64,000 nucleotides of DNA, taken from assembly GCA_028583685.1 (NCBI GenBank), contig JAMXIF010000065.1, positions 33,607,836-33,671,835 of the forward strand, written 5' to 3'. This DNA comes from Petaurus breviceps papuanus (Eukaryota; Chordata; Mammalia; Diprotodontia; Petauridae). Positions 41,180-52,500 of this stretch are shown here, piece after piece (within the stretch, counting starts at the first letter, position 1; every line of letters begins with the position of its first letter). A program made the position numbers and the translations under genes. Under the pieces are notes generated by a model. That model did not search any database. It saw only the letters and a program-made list of their open reading frames with translations, and had not been told where the DNA came from.

Positions 41180-41278
41180 GCAGCAGCGCACTAGCACCGG
41201 AAGCAGCTGCGGAGCCGGCAGGGTCGGCCGGAAGTTCTGCTGGGAAGGGGCTGGTGGGTGTAGGCGGGTCTCGTGCAG
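41180..41278 (+). other. ALKBH3: Inferred non-coding first exon of ALKBH3
   Basis: Inside the CpG island, a donor CGTGCAG|GTAGCT at 41278/41279 lies just downstream of two ETS sites and has the composition expected of a housekeeping first exon. The transcription start is not visible, so the left edge is nominal. Confidence 0.35.
41197..41235 (+). promoter_or_regulatory. Paired ETS sites near the inferred ALKBH3 start
   Basis: CCGGAAG at 41197-41203 and CCGGAAGT at 41228-41235, same strand, 31 bp apart. Such pairs bind GABP/ELK factors in TATA-less housekeeping promoters and usually lie within tens of bases of the start site. Confidence 0.55.
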
Positions 41279-41771
41279 GTAGCTCGGGCCCGGCCTCGCC
41301 GCTCCCGGGGCCCCGGGGCGGAGGGGCGAGCTGCCGTGATGGGGGTGAGAGCCAGCCCGGAGCAGCTCCTGCATTCCCAGCCGGGCCTCAGTTTCACCTG
41401 TAAAGCCAGGCTGTTGGTTCCGCGTAACCCTCCGGCCCCGAGGGCGCCTGCGCGGGAGGGAGGAGGGGAGAGTCCCCTGACTCCCGGGGCCTCAGTCTCC
41501 TCATCCGACAAATGGGGTAGGGCCGGAGCGGACGGCCGCCCCCCGCCCCCCGTTAGGTCGAGGGCCTTCGGCCAGGGGCCGGCGTCCCTTGGCAGGCGCT
41601 GGTGGACATGCGGCTGGGGTCCCTGCGCACGTGATCCGGCGCTACCCGGCCTTCCTGGTGCCTTCTGTAAAATGGGCACATTACCCCAGAGGGCGCTGTT
41701 TGCGAGGGTCTTTGCGGACTTTAAATGCTCCATAGACTGCTGCATTGGGGGTTGGCTGGTGTCCGGACCGC

Positions 41772-41835
41772 TGACGTCACCCCTCCCCCCCCCCGTGTCA
41801 CGTGGGCGTGGGAACTTGTTTGAGGGACCCACGTG
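41772..41835. promoter_or_regulatory. CRE and two CACGTG E-boxes
   Basis: TGACGTCA at 41772-41779, then CACGTG at 41799-41804 and 41830-41835, with a further CACGTG at 41628-41633. These are full palindromic CREB/ATF and USF/MYC/MITF-type sites in the CpG island. Confidence 0.5.
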
Positions 41836-42136
41836 CAGAGGCAGAACTTGAACCCAGCACCGCCCCTCTTCCCCTGTACTGCTTCTAGTCCCAGGGAGTA
41901 GTAAGCCAGTGTAGATCAGATCAGGTCTCGAACCCAGAGCCTCCCAACCCCGAGGCTGCGCCCCACCTGTTCCACTTGTTAACAGCGGGCGTGTTGGTGG
42001 CAGCCGATAATGGGTGAACCGAAGGTGCCCCGCAGCGGAGCGCGGGTTTCCAGGGCTCTCGCCCTTGGGACATTTTAAGGCCGTCGCTGTAGTCGCCCTC
42101 CTGGTCACGCCCCCTCCTTCTGGTTTTTCTTTGCAG

Positions 42137-42227
42137 CGTCTCTGCCCTGTGTGTTCTAGACGAAAATCCGTATTTCTTGAAGCCTCAAGCCAGTTTTTGT
42201 GACTGAATCTGCCCTAGAGAATAGTTG
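42137..42227 (+). other. ALKBH3: Probable non-coding 5'UTR exon of ALKBH3
   Basis: A 91-nt block between a strong acceptor (ctggtttttctttgcag) and a consensus donor (TTG|GTAAGTGA), at the downstream edge of the CpG island and on the same strand as ALKBH3. Spliced to 43430 it puts TAG (42215-42217) in frame 57 nt before the ATG at 43477, which fits a UTR. It is predicted from splice sites only. Confidence 0.55.
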
Positions 42228-42506
42228 GTAAGTGACTGTGTCTTGTAACTCGGATTTACATTTAACCCAAAGCTGGGAATTTGTGCAGTTTGAATTCTAA
42301 TCTGCTGCTGTTCCTGAAGTGAGATTTGGTGTATTGGATGGGGAACCTTCCCAAACAGCGCAGAGACCCAGATGAGATCCTCTAGGGCCGTGGAAAAGTC
42401 ACTTAACCATATCAGTGCCCCCAGAAAACTTCCTGAGACTGACTCTATATTGCAGAACAGGTGTCAGTATCCCTTTGGTGCTTCCCTCCACCAATGGGAA
42501 CTTCCC

Positions 42507-42573
42507 CCCCCCCCCACCCCCCCCCCCCCCCCAGTACCCCCAACTAGGCCCATTTTTTTTTTTTTTTTTTTTT
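42507..42573. repeat. Poly-C then poly-T low-complexity tracts
   Basis: About 26 C interrupted by one A, a short spacer, then about 23 T. The T run is the tail of an antisense SINE. Such tracts are prone to length variation and assembly error. Confidence 0.9.
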
Positions 42574-42640
42574 TTACTTTTTGGAGGGGGGAGGGCAGGG
42601 CAATTGGGGTCAAGTGACTTGCCCAACGTCACACGGCCAT
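42551..42640 (-). mobile_element. Truncated tRNA-derived SINE (antisense)
   Basis: Poly-T, 'ctttttggaggggggaggg', 'gcaattggggtcaagtgact', 'tgcccaacgtcacacggcca', then a break: only the 3' part of the element is present. Confidence 0.8.
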
Positions 42641-43224
42641 TGATTTGTCTTGAGAGAATTATTTGATCTGTCTCTTTTCCCCTGTGCACAAATGAGCTTA
42701 TACTCTAAGACTGGGGACTGATGAGGATTAGGTCTATTAGTGTAATTTTAGTGCATGCTGAATTTAGAATTTGTTTCTTTACTGGCATAAAAGAAAACAG
42801 GATTTGTGACTGACTGGTGAGGAATCAGATACAGGCAGCTGCTTGATAAAATGGTTACAGTCTAATAAAATTCAAGATGTGTGTTCACAAAACCATTTCA
42901 TTTCTCCACCTCCTTAGGGGACAGTTACTTTGCCTTCCTCTGGAGCAGCCTCTGACCTTGGGCAGCCCCCACGCCTCTCTGCCCTCTAGAAAGCGAAGGT
43001 TCCGGACTAGATAGGCTGTCCCCAAGGGCTCTTTCAGCACTAGATCTTGATCCTCTGGTCTTCTGGGAACGTTCTCTGTGCCTTCCCCCACGCCATTATC
43101 ACAGCTGAATCCCCCCAAGGTTTAGGCCAGGTCATAACTTTTCCACAAAGATTTCCTTTAATTCGCTCTCCCTTTCTCTGTAAATATCTATCTCTGCTCA
43201 TGGCTTAGAGTCGTCCTTTGTGTT

Positions 43225-43400
43225 TGTCACCTGCTGCTTTGTTATTTTTGTATCCGTTCTTCCTGCCTCCCCTGTCAGTATGGAATAAAACCCCCTTGGA
43301 GCAGGAGCTGGGTCTTACCTCATAGATCCTACCCCCCAGCACCAGGCCTCACCTAGCCGGTCATGAGCAGATGTGGAGAGGATTGAATTGAGTTGTTCCA
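43225..43400 (+). mobile_element. L2 LINE tail (sense)
   Basis: 'ccttggagcaggagctgggt', 'ccccccagcaccaggcctca', 'gaggattgaattgagttg'. Confidence 0.5.
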
Positions 43401-43429
43401 ACCAAGAGAATCTGTTTTATTCGCATCAG

Positions 43430-43555
43430 GGAGAAAACAAACAAGCCGACAAAGAGCAGGCAGTGCTTTTGTGACCATGGATGACAAGAGACGAAGAGTT
43501 CGAGTGCAGGGGGGCTGGGCAGGCCCTGCCAAGAGTCAGGCTGCTGTGAAGCCAG
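43430..43555 (+). CDS. ALKBH3: ALKBH3 first coding exon (coding from 43477)
   Basis: The acceptor is read as gcatcag at 43423-43429, leaving 47 nt of 5'UTR before ATG at 43477. Coding is MDDKRRRVRVQGGWAGPAKS and on to VKP plus one base; human starts MEEKRRRARVQGAW. The end is placed at CCAG|GCAAGG, a GC donor, because only this keeps frame and gives KPALSAKGHAHQ aligned without gaps to human QPATTAKSHLHQ. The GT at 43561 would give phase 0 and a TGA soon after in the next exon. The acceptor could alternatively be a later AG in the UTR. Confidence 0.9.
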
Positions 43556-46500
43556 GCAAGGTGGCGGGGTCTCAGTCCTGATCACATCCTTCGATGCTCC
43601 GGTCCTGTGGTGGCAGAGTCTTTCTTAAGTAATTGTGTCCTGTCCAGGGCACCTGGGGAGGGGTAGCCAGTCTTCATTTCCCCTTACTGCCCTGAGCCCT
43701 CCCAGGGCACACCCATACCCTCAAGTCCTCTCTGGGCCCCAGCAGTGCTTAGATGCCAGGGAGGCCCAGTGCCGGCGAGGAGGCTCTTGGGGCTTGCTTA
43801 GTGAAGCGTGAGGAGCTGGCCTGCTCCCTCTGCTCCACTGTTTGGTGGCGCCCTTAGCCTGATCTTGTTCTTTCCTTTGCTTTAGCGCTCAGTGCCAAAG
43901 GCCATGCTCACCAAGGCCTTGCGCAGACCTGGATGAAAAGGGAGTCACTTCCATCGGAAAGACAGTTTGTATATAAAGAGCCCAAGGAAGAGGTGAGCGC
44001 TTCTCAGACTCTGCTAACAGAATCAAAGGGATTTTTAGAATATATTTACTGTTAAGGAAAAGAGCTGGTTAGTAATTAACGGGCATTTATTAAGTGCTTA
44101 ATATGTACTTATTATGACAGGCAGTCACTGTCCTGGGCTCTGGAGATACAGTGATAAATAGTCCATGTCCCCAAGGAGCTTCCATGGGGTTGGGGGAAAG
44201 AGAGAAGACATGTACATCACGTGCACAGACATACGCACAGGATACACCCATGAGCTACAAGGTGGTTTGTGGCAGGGGAGACTGCCCACAGCAAGGAGGG
44301 TGAGGGAGGGCATCCTCTAGAAGGTGGTCTTTGTGCTGGTGAGTTTGAAAGGCATCTCTGGATTCTGAGAGGAGGGAGTGCATTGGAGGCCCTGGGGGAT
44401 CTGGTGTATGAGGGCGTGGTGATGGGCAGTGGAGTGCTCTGTGTGAGGAACAGTCAGAAGAGGAGACTGACTGAAGCCTGATGGTCAGAAGGGGAGTGAT
44501 GCATGGCAGGCTGGAGAGCTGGGGTGAGCTTAGGTTGTGAAGTCCTTTACATGGCACTAGAGGGGTTTCTGTTTGCTTGTGGATTGAATGAAAAGAAGCC
44601 ACTGGACTTGATTGGATGGGGGGAGCAGCGTGTTCAGACCTGAGCTTTAGGAAGGTGTCTGACCGCCCTGTGGAGTCTGCATTGGAGTGGCCTGGGGAGA
44701 GTCTTGAGGCAGGGAGACTGAGGAGGAGGCTGTTGAAGTTGTCCAGGCCAGAGGTGAAGGGTCATGACCTGAGGTGACGACCTGTGGCTGGAGAGAAGAG
44801 GGGTTAGACATGGTGAGGTGGAAATAATAAGATTTGGCAGGTGATGGGCTAGATAAATAATGCTAGGAAAATAGGTAGGTTAAAACTACTCCCAAGTAGT
44901 TCAAGGTGCTTTATTCAGGTCTGATTTAATAAAGTCCAGAGCAGACAAATGTTCCTCTTTCACCATCACATTACACCCTAGAGAAGAAAGGCCCATAGGT
45001 TGTCCACAGCCTGGTTTTGCTCTGATGGTGACAATCCAACACCAGTATCCTGAGGTTTCAGGGCATCTTGGCATTGTCTTCAGGCCACTAACATTCCTCC
45101 CAGTGGCACCAGGAGATTGACTTGTGTATTTTATTAACACTTAACTTTCATTTTATCCAAAAATCTCTTTTCTGATGCCCTTCTTCTTTGCCAGGGTTAA
45201 GCCTTTTGCTTTTGCCAGTCATCCCCTCTGGAGGTTTTTTTTAGGGATGGCAGAGGCTAGGGTATGTTTAAAGGCAGTAAAGAATTGGAGGGAATGGGGT
45301 TGGGGGTACAGAAGAAGGACCTTAGCAAGGAAAAGAATCACCTCATCAGAGACTGGAGTCAAGGAGGAGAGGCTGGGGGATGAAGAGAAGGTGAAGAGGG
45401 GTTGCAAAGTAAATGGCTTTAGTTTTCCTCAGCAAAATAAGAAGAGAAGTCCTCAGCTGAGGGGGGTGGGGGTGTAATGTTAATGGGGTATAAGATCTTC
45501 CAGCCCATTAAGGGAAGCTTGCTAAGGGAAGGCTTGCTTGTAGGAAGGCTTTCACACCTTTTGCTAATGTCTAATTAGGTACTGAGTCACATGATGCCTT
45601 CTGGCTCTGAGAAGTGTGTATATATACTGTGAGTTGACATTTTGCTTTGGGAACCCGCTTGTGAGAAGGATCTTGTGATTCCCTGGTGGAGATTCTGAGT
45701 GGCCACATGTTCAGAGCTCCCCGACTGCTCAGATGTAAAGGCTCCTTCGATCCAGGGATGTATGTAAAGTGTATAGTTGATTCAGGCAGTCAGAGCACTG
45801 TCTGTTGGTCTTTATTTCTTTGCTTAGATTTTCTCTGTTTGTATTTTCTCTGAAGTTCAGGGTGCTGACTTTTCCTCTGAACTAATGAATGTAATTTAAA
45901 AAGGTGGTTGATGCCTTGAACAGTTCTCTTTCCTAATAAAGCAGATCTAAGAACCTGTGCCAGCAGCCACCCTGGGGATGCCAGTGTGTTTGCTGCTACA
46001 GGGGGACATGAGGAAGCATGGGAGGCTTATGGAGAGAGAAGAGGGTACTCAGTCCTCACTTTGCCTAGAGGTCTGATGGTGCTGTTTCCCTGCTTATATG
46101 TCTTCCGTGGATCCCCCTTTCCTGTAGAATAAGTCTGTAAGCTCCTTTTCCAGGCACTTCAGACCTTCCACCCTCTAGTTCTGCCTTCCCTTTCCAGCCT
46201 CCCTTTATGCAGCTCTCCCACACACACTGGGCTCGGGAGGCCCTTTTTTTCTGTGTGTGTCCTTTTCTCTTCTACCTCGGTACCTTTGCCAGAAGTAGGC
46301 TGTACCTAAGCTGGTCCTGGAAGAGTAAAAGATGGGAGGTATCTTAGGGCTGTATGAAGAGTGTTGGCTAGTGTGAGGAAAGCTGTAGGGCCCCAGACGT
46401 CTGGGATGATGACTGAGCAGATCCCGGAGAAGGGCAGACTGGGGTTCAGATCCCAGCTTTCTTGCTTCCTACCCTTCTGACTGCACCAGTTACCCCCTGG

Positions 46501-49500
46501 GCTTCTATTTCATCTTTAAAATGAGGGCTTGGGCTATTGCTGCTGTTCTCAAAGAGGACTGTGATATCAGGAAGGTCGTGTCTTGACTTGCAAGTGAATT
46601 GGATTTAAGAGAGGCACAGCTGTGCAAAGTCACCAGCCTGACTCTGCTCCAGAGCCATCTTCATCCAGTGGCAAGATACAGATCAGGAGACTGGAGACGG
46701 CCTGGATGCAGTGGGAGACTTGGGCCTTTTTAAGCCCAGATCTTCCCAGGTCTCAGTTTGACTACAACAGTGACCGTTCAGTGATTGAGTCTAGGTAGGA
46801 AATGAGGCAGAGAATGGCCTCTTTTACCTACTCAAAAAAAGAAAATTAATCTGTGAGGGGAAGACCTTCAGATTTCTGGCCAGAACAGAAACAGTTGGAA
46901 TTTACATTCATTCTGAGTAATCAAACCTGAACAATGACCCCAGGTTGGACTGTGGAACCATCTCAAAGGGCCTCATGATCTGTGCTCCTTGCCTGTGATG
47001 GAGTCCCTGGACACCAGTATCTATAGGCAGCTTTTTTCCATCAAGGCCCTTCTCAGCAGCCACCTCCTTCATAAAACCCCCTCTTCCAGAAGTGACTCCT
47101 CCTTCCCCAGAAATCTTTCCTGCTTCATTTCATTTACTTCTTCTGGGTCCTCAGCATATTGTTATTTGTCCTTGTGCTTTAGTCCCCTCCTGAATGATAG
47201 CCTCCTTCAGGATAGGCCCTCTGTTTTTCTTTTTTGTTTCTTTAGCATCTGGCCCAGAGCTTTGTACACAATTGGCCTTTAATAAGCATTTGTTGGCTTT
47301 GTCGTTGAATGTTTTCCCCACGGAGCAGGGTTGTATTCAGCAGAGAAAATGGGTGGTTCTCCATTGTGTTAAAAAATTGAAATCCACAAGTAATAGAAAG
47401 TAATAGAAAAGTTCTAATAGTTTTTGGTTTCAACCTCTTTGCCATAGTCCTTTAACAGAGCTACTTGCTAACTAGTAAGAGTATTCATTGGAGGCATATT
47501 GCCTTTCTCTTCAGCCTTGGAGCTAGTCTCTTTTCACAAATATACCTGGCAAGAAAGAGGCAAGCATGCGTCATGTACCTGTAAGAACAAGCCAGGAGGT
47601 ACTCTGGCAGAATGAAAGGGTGGTTTTAATTTTTATTCATTTTTTGGAATTAAATCATTTCTAATTAACAATCATTTCTTTTCTCCCCCACCTCCAGGGG
47701 GAAAAGAAAACCAAAGGAAACCCTTATAAATCAAGCAAAACAAATTCCTAGTGATAAATGATTATTAATAACCAATAATCTGGGGAGATTCAGAGTTCTC
47801 TCCTTCTTTCAAAGTCCTGATTTTAAAAAAGTAAAAAGTTCAGTCTTTTATAGGACATTACTGATGAGATGAATTAGCTCTCCTCAATCTTGGCCATGAA
47901 ACCTTACGAGGAATTTAATCTAAGGTGGGGAAGCCCATTGTGTTCCACTTCCACTTAGGTGAAGACAGATCCTTTTGTCTAGATAACCCAAAGCTGGTGG
48001 TGGGCTGAGAATATAGTTTCTCTAGAGGTCCAAGGATGGCCTGATGTCACTTTCAGCCCCTCATTGAGCACCTCCTCTTCAAAGGGTATATAAACTATGA
48101 GCCACCACCATGATTGTCTTTGGTCAGAGAGATGGCCTAATGACCATCCTTTTATTAATAATATGCTGGCCTTATTTATAAAATAAATAAATTACCCAGA
48201 AACAACATCTTTCGAACCTTTTTAATCATCACAGTCTATTGACTGTCAAAAAATGCATCGCATTCCTTGTATTTGTTTTTTTCATCACCTTAGAAAGGAG
48301 GTGGGTTATGTTTTTCATCATTGGTCCTCTGGAATCACGATTGTGTTGATCACAGTACTTAAGTCTTTCATTGCTCCTTTTTACAGTGTTGTTAGAGAAT
48401 AAATTGTTTTGCTGGTTCTGCTCCCGACACTGCATTACTTCATGGAAGTCTTCCCAGTTTGCTCTGAAACTCTTTTTGTCATTCCTTATGATTCAGTAAT
48501 AGTCAGTTACATTCATATACCATGATTTGTTTATCCATTCCCCAATAGATGGGCACCCCTTTAGTTTCCAGTTTATTGATACTATGAAAAAGCTGCTACA
48601 AATATTTTTGTACATGTGAGTGCTTTGCCTCTTTCTTTGGTCTCCCTGGGGTATAGGCCTAGTAGTGGTATTGATAGGGCAAAAGGCTACGCATAGTCAA
48701 GTGACTTTTTGGCCATAATTCCAAGTTCCTTTCCAGAATAGCTGGAACAGTTCACAACTCCACTGATCGTGTCTGTTTTTCCTCTCTCTTTCCCAACACT
48801 TATCATTTTTCTCTTTTGTCATCTTTGCCAAACTTATAGTTAGATTAATTTGCATTTCTTTAATTATTAGTGATTTGGAGGGTTTTTTTTTTTCACATGG
48901 CTATCGATGACTTGGATTTCTTTCTTTGAGAACTGCCTCTTCATTTCCTTTGATAAGAAGATATCAAAGGAAAAATTCTTTGATTTATCTGTTGGGGATT
49001 ATGATTTACATGTCTTAGAAATGAGACATGGTTCAAAGAAATTTGCTGCTAAGATTTATTCCCATTTAGCTGTTTTCCTTCTAATCTTAAGTTGCACTGG
49101 ATTTGTTTGTGCAAAAAATTTAAAACATTTTTTGTAATCAAAGTTGTGATCCTCTCTGTCCCTTGCATATACATGAACTTTTCCCTTCTTTATGAATCTA
49201 AAAGGTACATTTTCTTACTCTTCTAATTTATGATGTGAACTTTTATATCCAGATCATGTATCCATTTGGAACTTATCCTTGTTTATAGTACGAAGTGTTG
49301 ATCTGATCCTAATTTCTGCCAGACTGCTGGCTAGTGTTCCCAGAATCCATCTGTGTTTTGGTCAGATACTGACAGAAGATGGGTCTTTGGGTTTCTTGAG
49401 TTGTTTGCTTATGTGTGGTGGCCCTCATCTCCTGTTCAGCCTCTTAAATCTTTTAACCAGGCCCAGATTGTGTAGACAATTACTGTTTTTAATATAGTTT

Positions 49501-52500
49501 GGGAGCTGGTTTTCTGGGAGGGACTTGTTTTAAACTAACAGTATTTCAGTAGGAATGAAGAGGGTAAGCAAAGAGTAAGGACCAAGGCTGCTATGGGGCG
49601 CCATCGTGCACAGGGTCGGGAAAACCTGAGTTCAGATCCATCCTCAGACACTGTGTGATCCTGAGCACGTCATACAACCTCTCTGCCTCAGTTTCCTCAA
49701 CTGTAAAATGGGGACAGTAAAAACACCCACTTCACGGAGTTGTGGTGAGGGTCAAATGAGAATCCTGGCTTATGACAACAGCAGCGGCAGCGGCAGTGAT
49801 AGCCAACGTTTAGATAGCCCCACTGGGTGTCAGGCACTCTGCTAATTGCTCTTTCTAAATACTATCTCACAGCTGTCCTGGGAGGTCAGTGCTGCTTTTA
49901 TCCTCATTCTGCAGGTGAGGAAACTGAGGTAGACAGGTTAAGGGAGTGACTTGCCCAGGGTCACATAGCTAGTAAGAGTGGATTTAAACTCGCGTCTTTC
50001 GGACCGTAGACCAAGTGCTCTGGTAGGCGCAGTATAAATGCGAATTCCTCTTCTTCCTTTCTCTGTGCAGAAATAGGAATACCTCTGTGAATTCAGGATT
50101 TTAAAATGGTTGTCTGGTTCTTAAATCTACCATGCTTGTTTTCTGCAGGTTTTACGTCGGATCCCAGACCCACAAATGATTGAGTGAGTACCGCACTGCC
50201 TAGTGGAGCCGACAGTGAAACCCTGTAGATGACCTCATTTAGAAATTTTCTTTCTGCTACTCTTGATGAGTCACAAAACCTTGGAGTAAAAAAGTCTTAG
50301 AGGTCCAGTGGTGCCCCAGCGAAGGTGAAGCCTGAATCTCCACTGCAATTCAGGAAGCCCTGAAGGTCCTACCATTATAGGTTTGCTGCCCCCTCCGCCC
50401 CACCCCCCAACGAGTGTTCACTCAGCCCCTTTGGTGGCCTTCCCACATTTGCTGATGCAGTTCAGAAGGGAGAAAGAACTTTATGCAGCAGGTGTCCTCT
50501 GTCGTGTGGTCTTTTCTGATCCACTTCCCCTTGGTCTCCAGAGAAAGTGAGCCAGAAGGGAATCTCCAAGGTGACTGACAGAAAGCGTCTTTGAGTTTGA
50601 CAAGTTAGTCTTGTTCATGTCCTTGCCTTTATGCGGTATCATGGCTGCCTTTTTGAGATGAGCCACCTAAAATGCTGGCAGATTTCTGGTGATCTTTCAC
50701 TGGGCAGCTCACCTCCGTTCTCTGGGCCTCAGTTTTCTACCTGCAGATGCAGGTAGAAGCTCCAGAGTCCAGGGTGCTGTATGAAATTCTTTGCTTCAGA
50801 TAAGCACAGCAAAGTCATAACACCATCAGAAGGCACTGCTGAGATAGTCCGGTTTTGGAACTTGGGTTTAATGTGTTTTCGCAGGAGAAAAAGAAAACAG
50901 ACCTAGTTCCCACTTTATCATGAGGTGTGCTCGAGATGCTCATCTTCCTGTTTTGTGGCTTGTGTGTTTGCTTTTGGATCTGCACAGATGGGTGGGAACA
51001 TCCCCAGGGATTAGAGAGCCAATGGAATGTTGAAGAATGTCGCTTTTTAAACAGCCATGTGGCCCTCCCTTCTTTGTGGAGGTGGGTGGTCTGTGGATGT
51101 CCAGACTGTCGGCTATAATGTGCTGGCAAATTTTGCTGAACTCTTCTTTTTCTTGCCATGATATTCCATTCCATTGTGGAGTGAACTTTGTTTAGCCCTT
51201 CCCTAGCTTTTCTTTGTCTTTTTTGATATAAATGATGGCTTGCTGTGTGGAAGAGGACAGAGGGGATATATGTGGACATGACTTTGTTTTGGATGGTAAA
51301 AGCAAGCATCATCAATAGGAAAGGCTGTTTAATTATCCAAATTGTTCTGGGAGTTTGTTCTCTCTCCCCATCACCCTGATTTGCAAATATATGAGGCAAA
51401 AAGATCAAATTTCCATCAGGGATCAAGTCATATTTAGCAGGTGACATATGTGAAAATCCCGTGATATCCCAAATAACTTTACTTCTGAGGATTCAGTGAG
51501 TGGACCTCCTTGTTCTCATCACTGGAGAGAAATTGGTTGCTGCACTCTAGACTTCTTTGGTGCTGTTCCAGGTCCTAATTCCAGCCCTGGAATTCACATC
51601 CTGGAAGTTTATCCTCTGCCTCTTTGACCTCTTCCTCTCATCTGAGGACTCCTCCCAGACCTTCCATTTAAGAGGGTAACCAGGCCTGCTGCCTCTCGGT
51701 CCTTTTCAGTTTCCTTTTATTTGATGTCTTCTCCCATTAGAATTTGAGCTCCTTGAGGGCAGGGGCTGTCTTTATTTCTCCTTGTATTTGTATTCCTAGG
51801 GCTTAGCACAGTGCCTGGCACATAGCAAATGCCTAATACATGCTTTTTGGCTGACGGCTCATTGTTGGACTTATTTGTGGCTTGAGCAGTTGTTTGGTTC
51901 CCATTGGTCACTGAGGCTTGTTTTCTTCGTTGGGATGTTGGGGGCCCAGCTTATGTGATCCCTGTCTTTGTCTTTGGGTGAGATATCCCTTTCCCGCTGG
52001 ACTGAGGCCCTTAGTTACCAGAGATGATCTATCTTATTATTCCTGCTCTCATCTCTGCCTCCTTCCCTTCCTCCCAGTGTCCAGTCTCTCCCTATGCAGT
52101 AGTTCCTTCCCTGCTGTCTCTAAATGCTCAAGGGTCTCTCCCATCCTTAAAAAACCCTTGCTCCATCCTGCCGCGCTCCAGGCGTCTTCCTCTGTCCTCC
52201 TCCCTTCACTGCCAGATGCCTTTTCTAGCCCGTTACTCTTGTTTATCTGCTTCCTCTCCTCTCCTCTGTGGCCTCTGATCTCATCACTAAGCTGAAGGTG
52301 CTTTGAGGCTCCAGAGCTGATGGGGTTTCTTTGTTGCCTGGTCTGATGGCTCTTTGTAATTCTCGTCCTTTTAGACCTCTCTGCTTGTTGCTGTTGACCA
52401 CTCTCTCCTCCTGGATACGCTCCTGCCTCTGAATTCTCATGCCACCGCTCTCTTAATTCTTCTGTCTTTCCACATCACATACCCGCCCACCCCATGCATG

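Larger units (their letters stand above)
41090..42110. promoter_or_regulatory. CpG island, inferred ALKBH3 promoter
   Basis: Dense CpG and high G+C from about 41.1 to 42.1 kb, unlike anything else in the window. No TATA box is evident. It holds ETS/GABP-type CCGGAAG sites at 41197-41203 and 41228-41235, CACGTG at 41628-41633, 41799-41804 and 41830-41835, a CRE TGACGTCA at 41772-41779, and a CTCF-like core at 41683-41696. Long overlapping open frames on both strands here (such as 41191-42108 minus) are GC-rich artefacts. Confidence 0.85.
42228..43429 (+). other. ALKBH3: ALKBH3 intron before the start codon exon
   Basis: Contains a poly-C tract (42507-42532), a poly-T/SINE piece, and an L2 tail at 43225-43400. 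42645-43220 shows nothing recognised. Confidence 0.6.
43993..50148 (+). other. ALKBH3: ALKBH3 intron, 6.2 kb
   Basis: Holds antisense L2, two LTRs, a long SINE and a large L1 piece, as listed. 44885-45470, 47310-47620 and 49500-49575 show nothing recognised. Confidence 0.7.

Noticed and set aside
41191-42108. 305-codon minus-strand frame and overlapping + frames at 40906-41851
   Set aside because: Within a CpG island, where stop codons are rare; no domain, proline/glycine/arginine-rich composition, no conserved start context. An antisense transcript is possible but not a protein on this evidence.
43393-43476. In-frame upstream ATG at 43393 extending ALKBH3 by 28 codons
   Set aside because: It lies before the acceptor at 43429, i.e. 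in the intron, and human ALKBH3 starts at the equivalent of 43477 with a good Kozak context.
43561-43562. GT donor for the first ALKBH3 coding exon
   Set aside because: Gives phase 0, incompatible with the next exon's frame, and leads to an early TGA; kept only as a possible alternative site.
50815-51447. 210-codon minus-strand frame
   Set aside because: No family resemblance and mixed composition; treated as chance, although the region has no recognised repeat.
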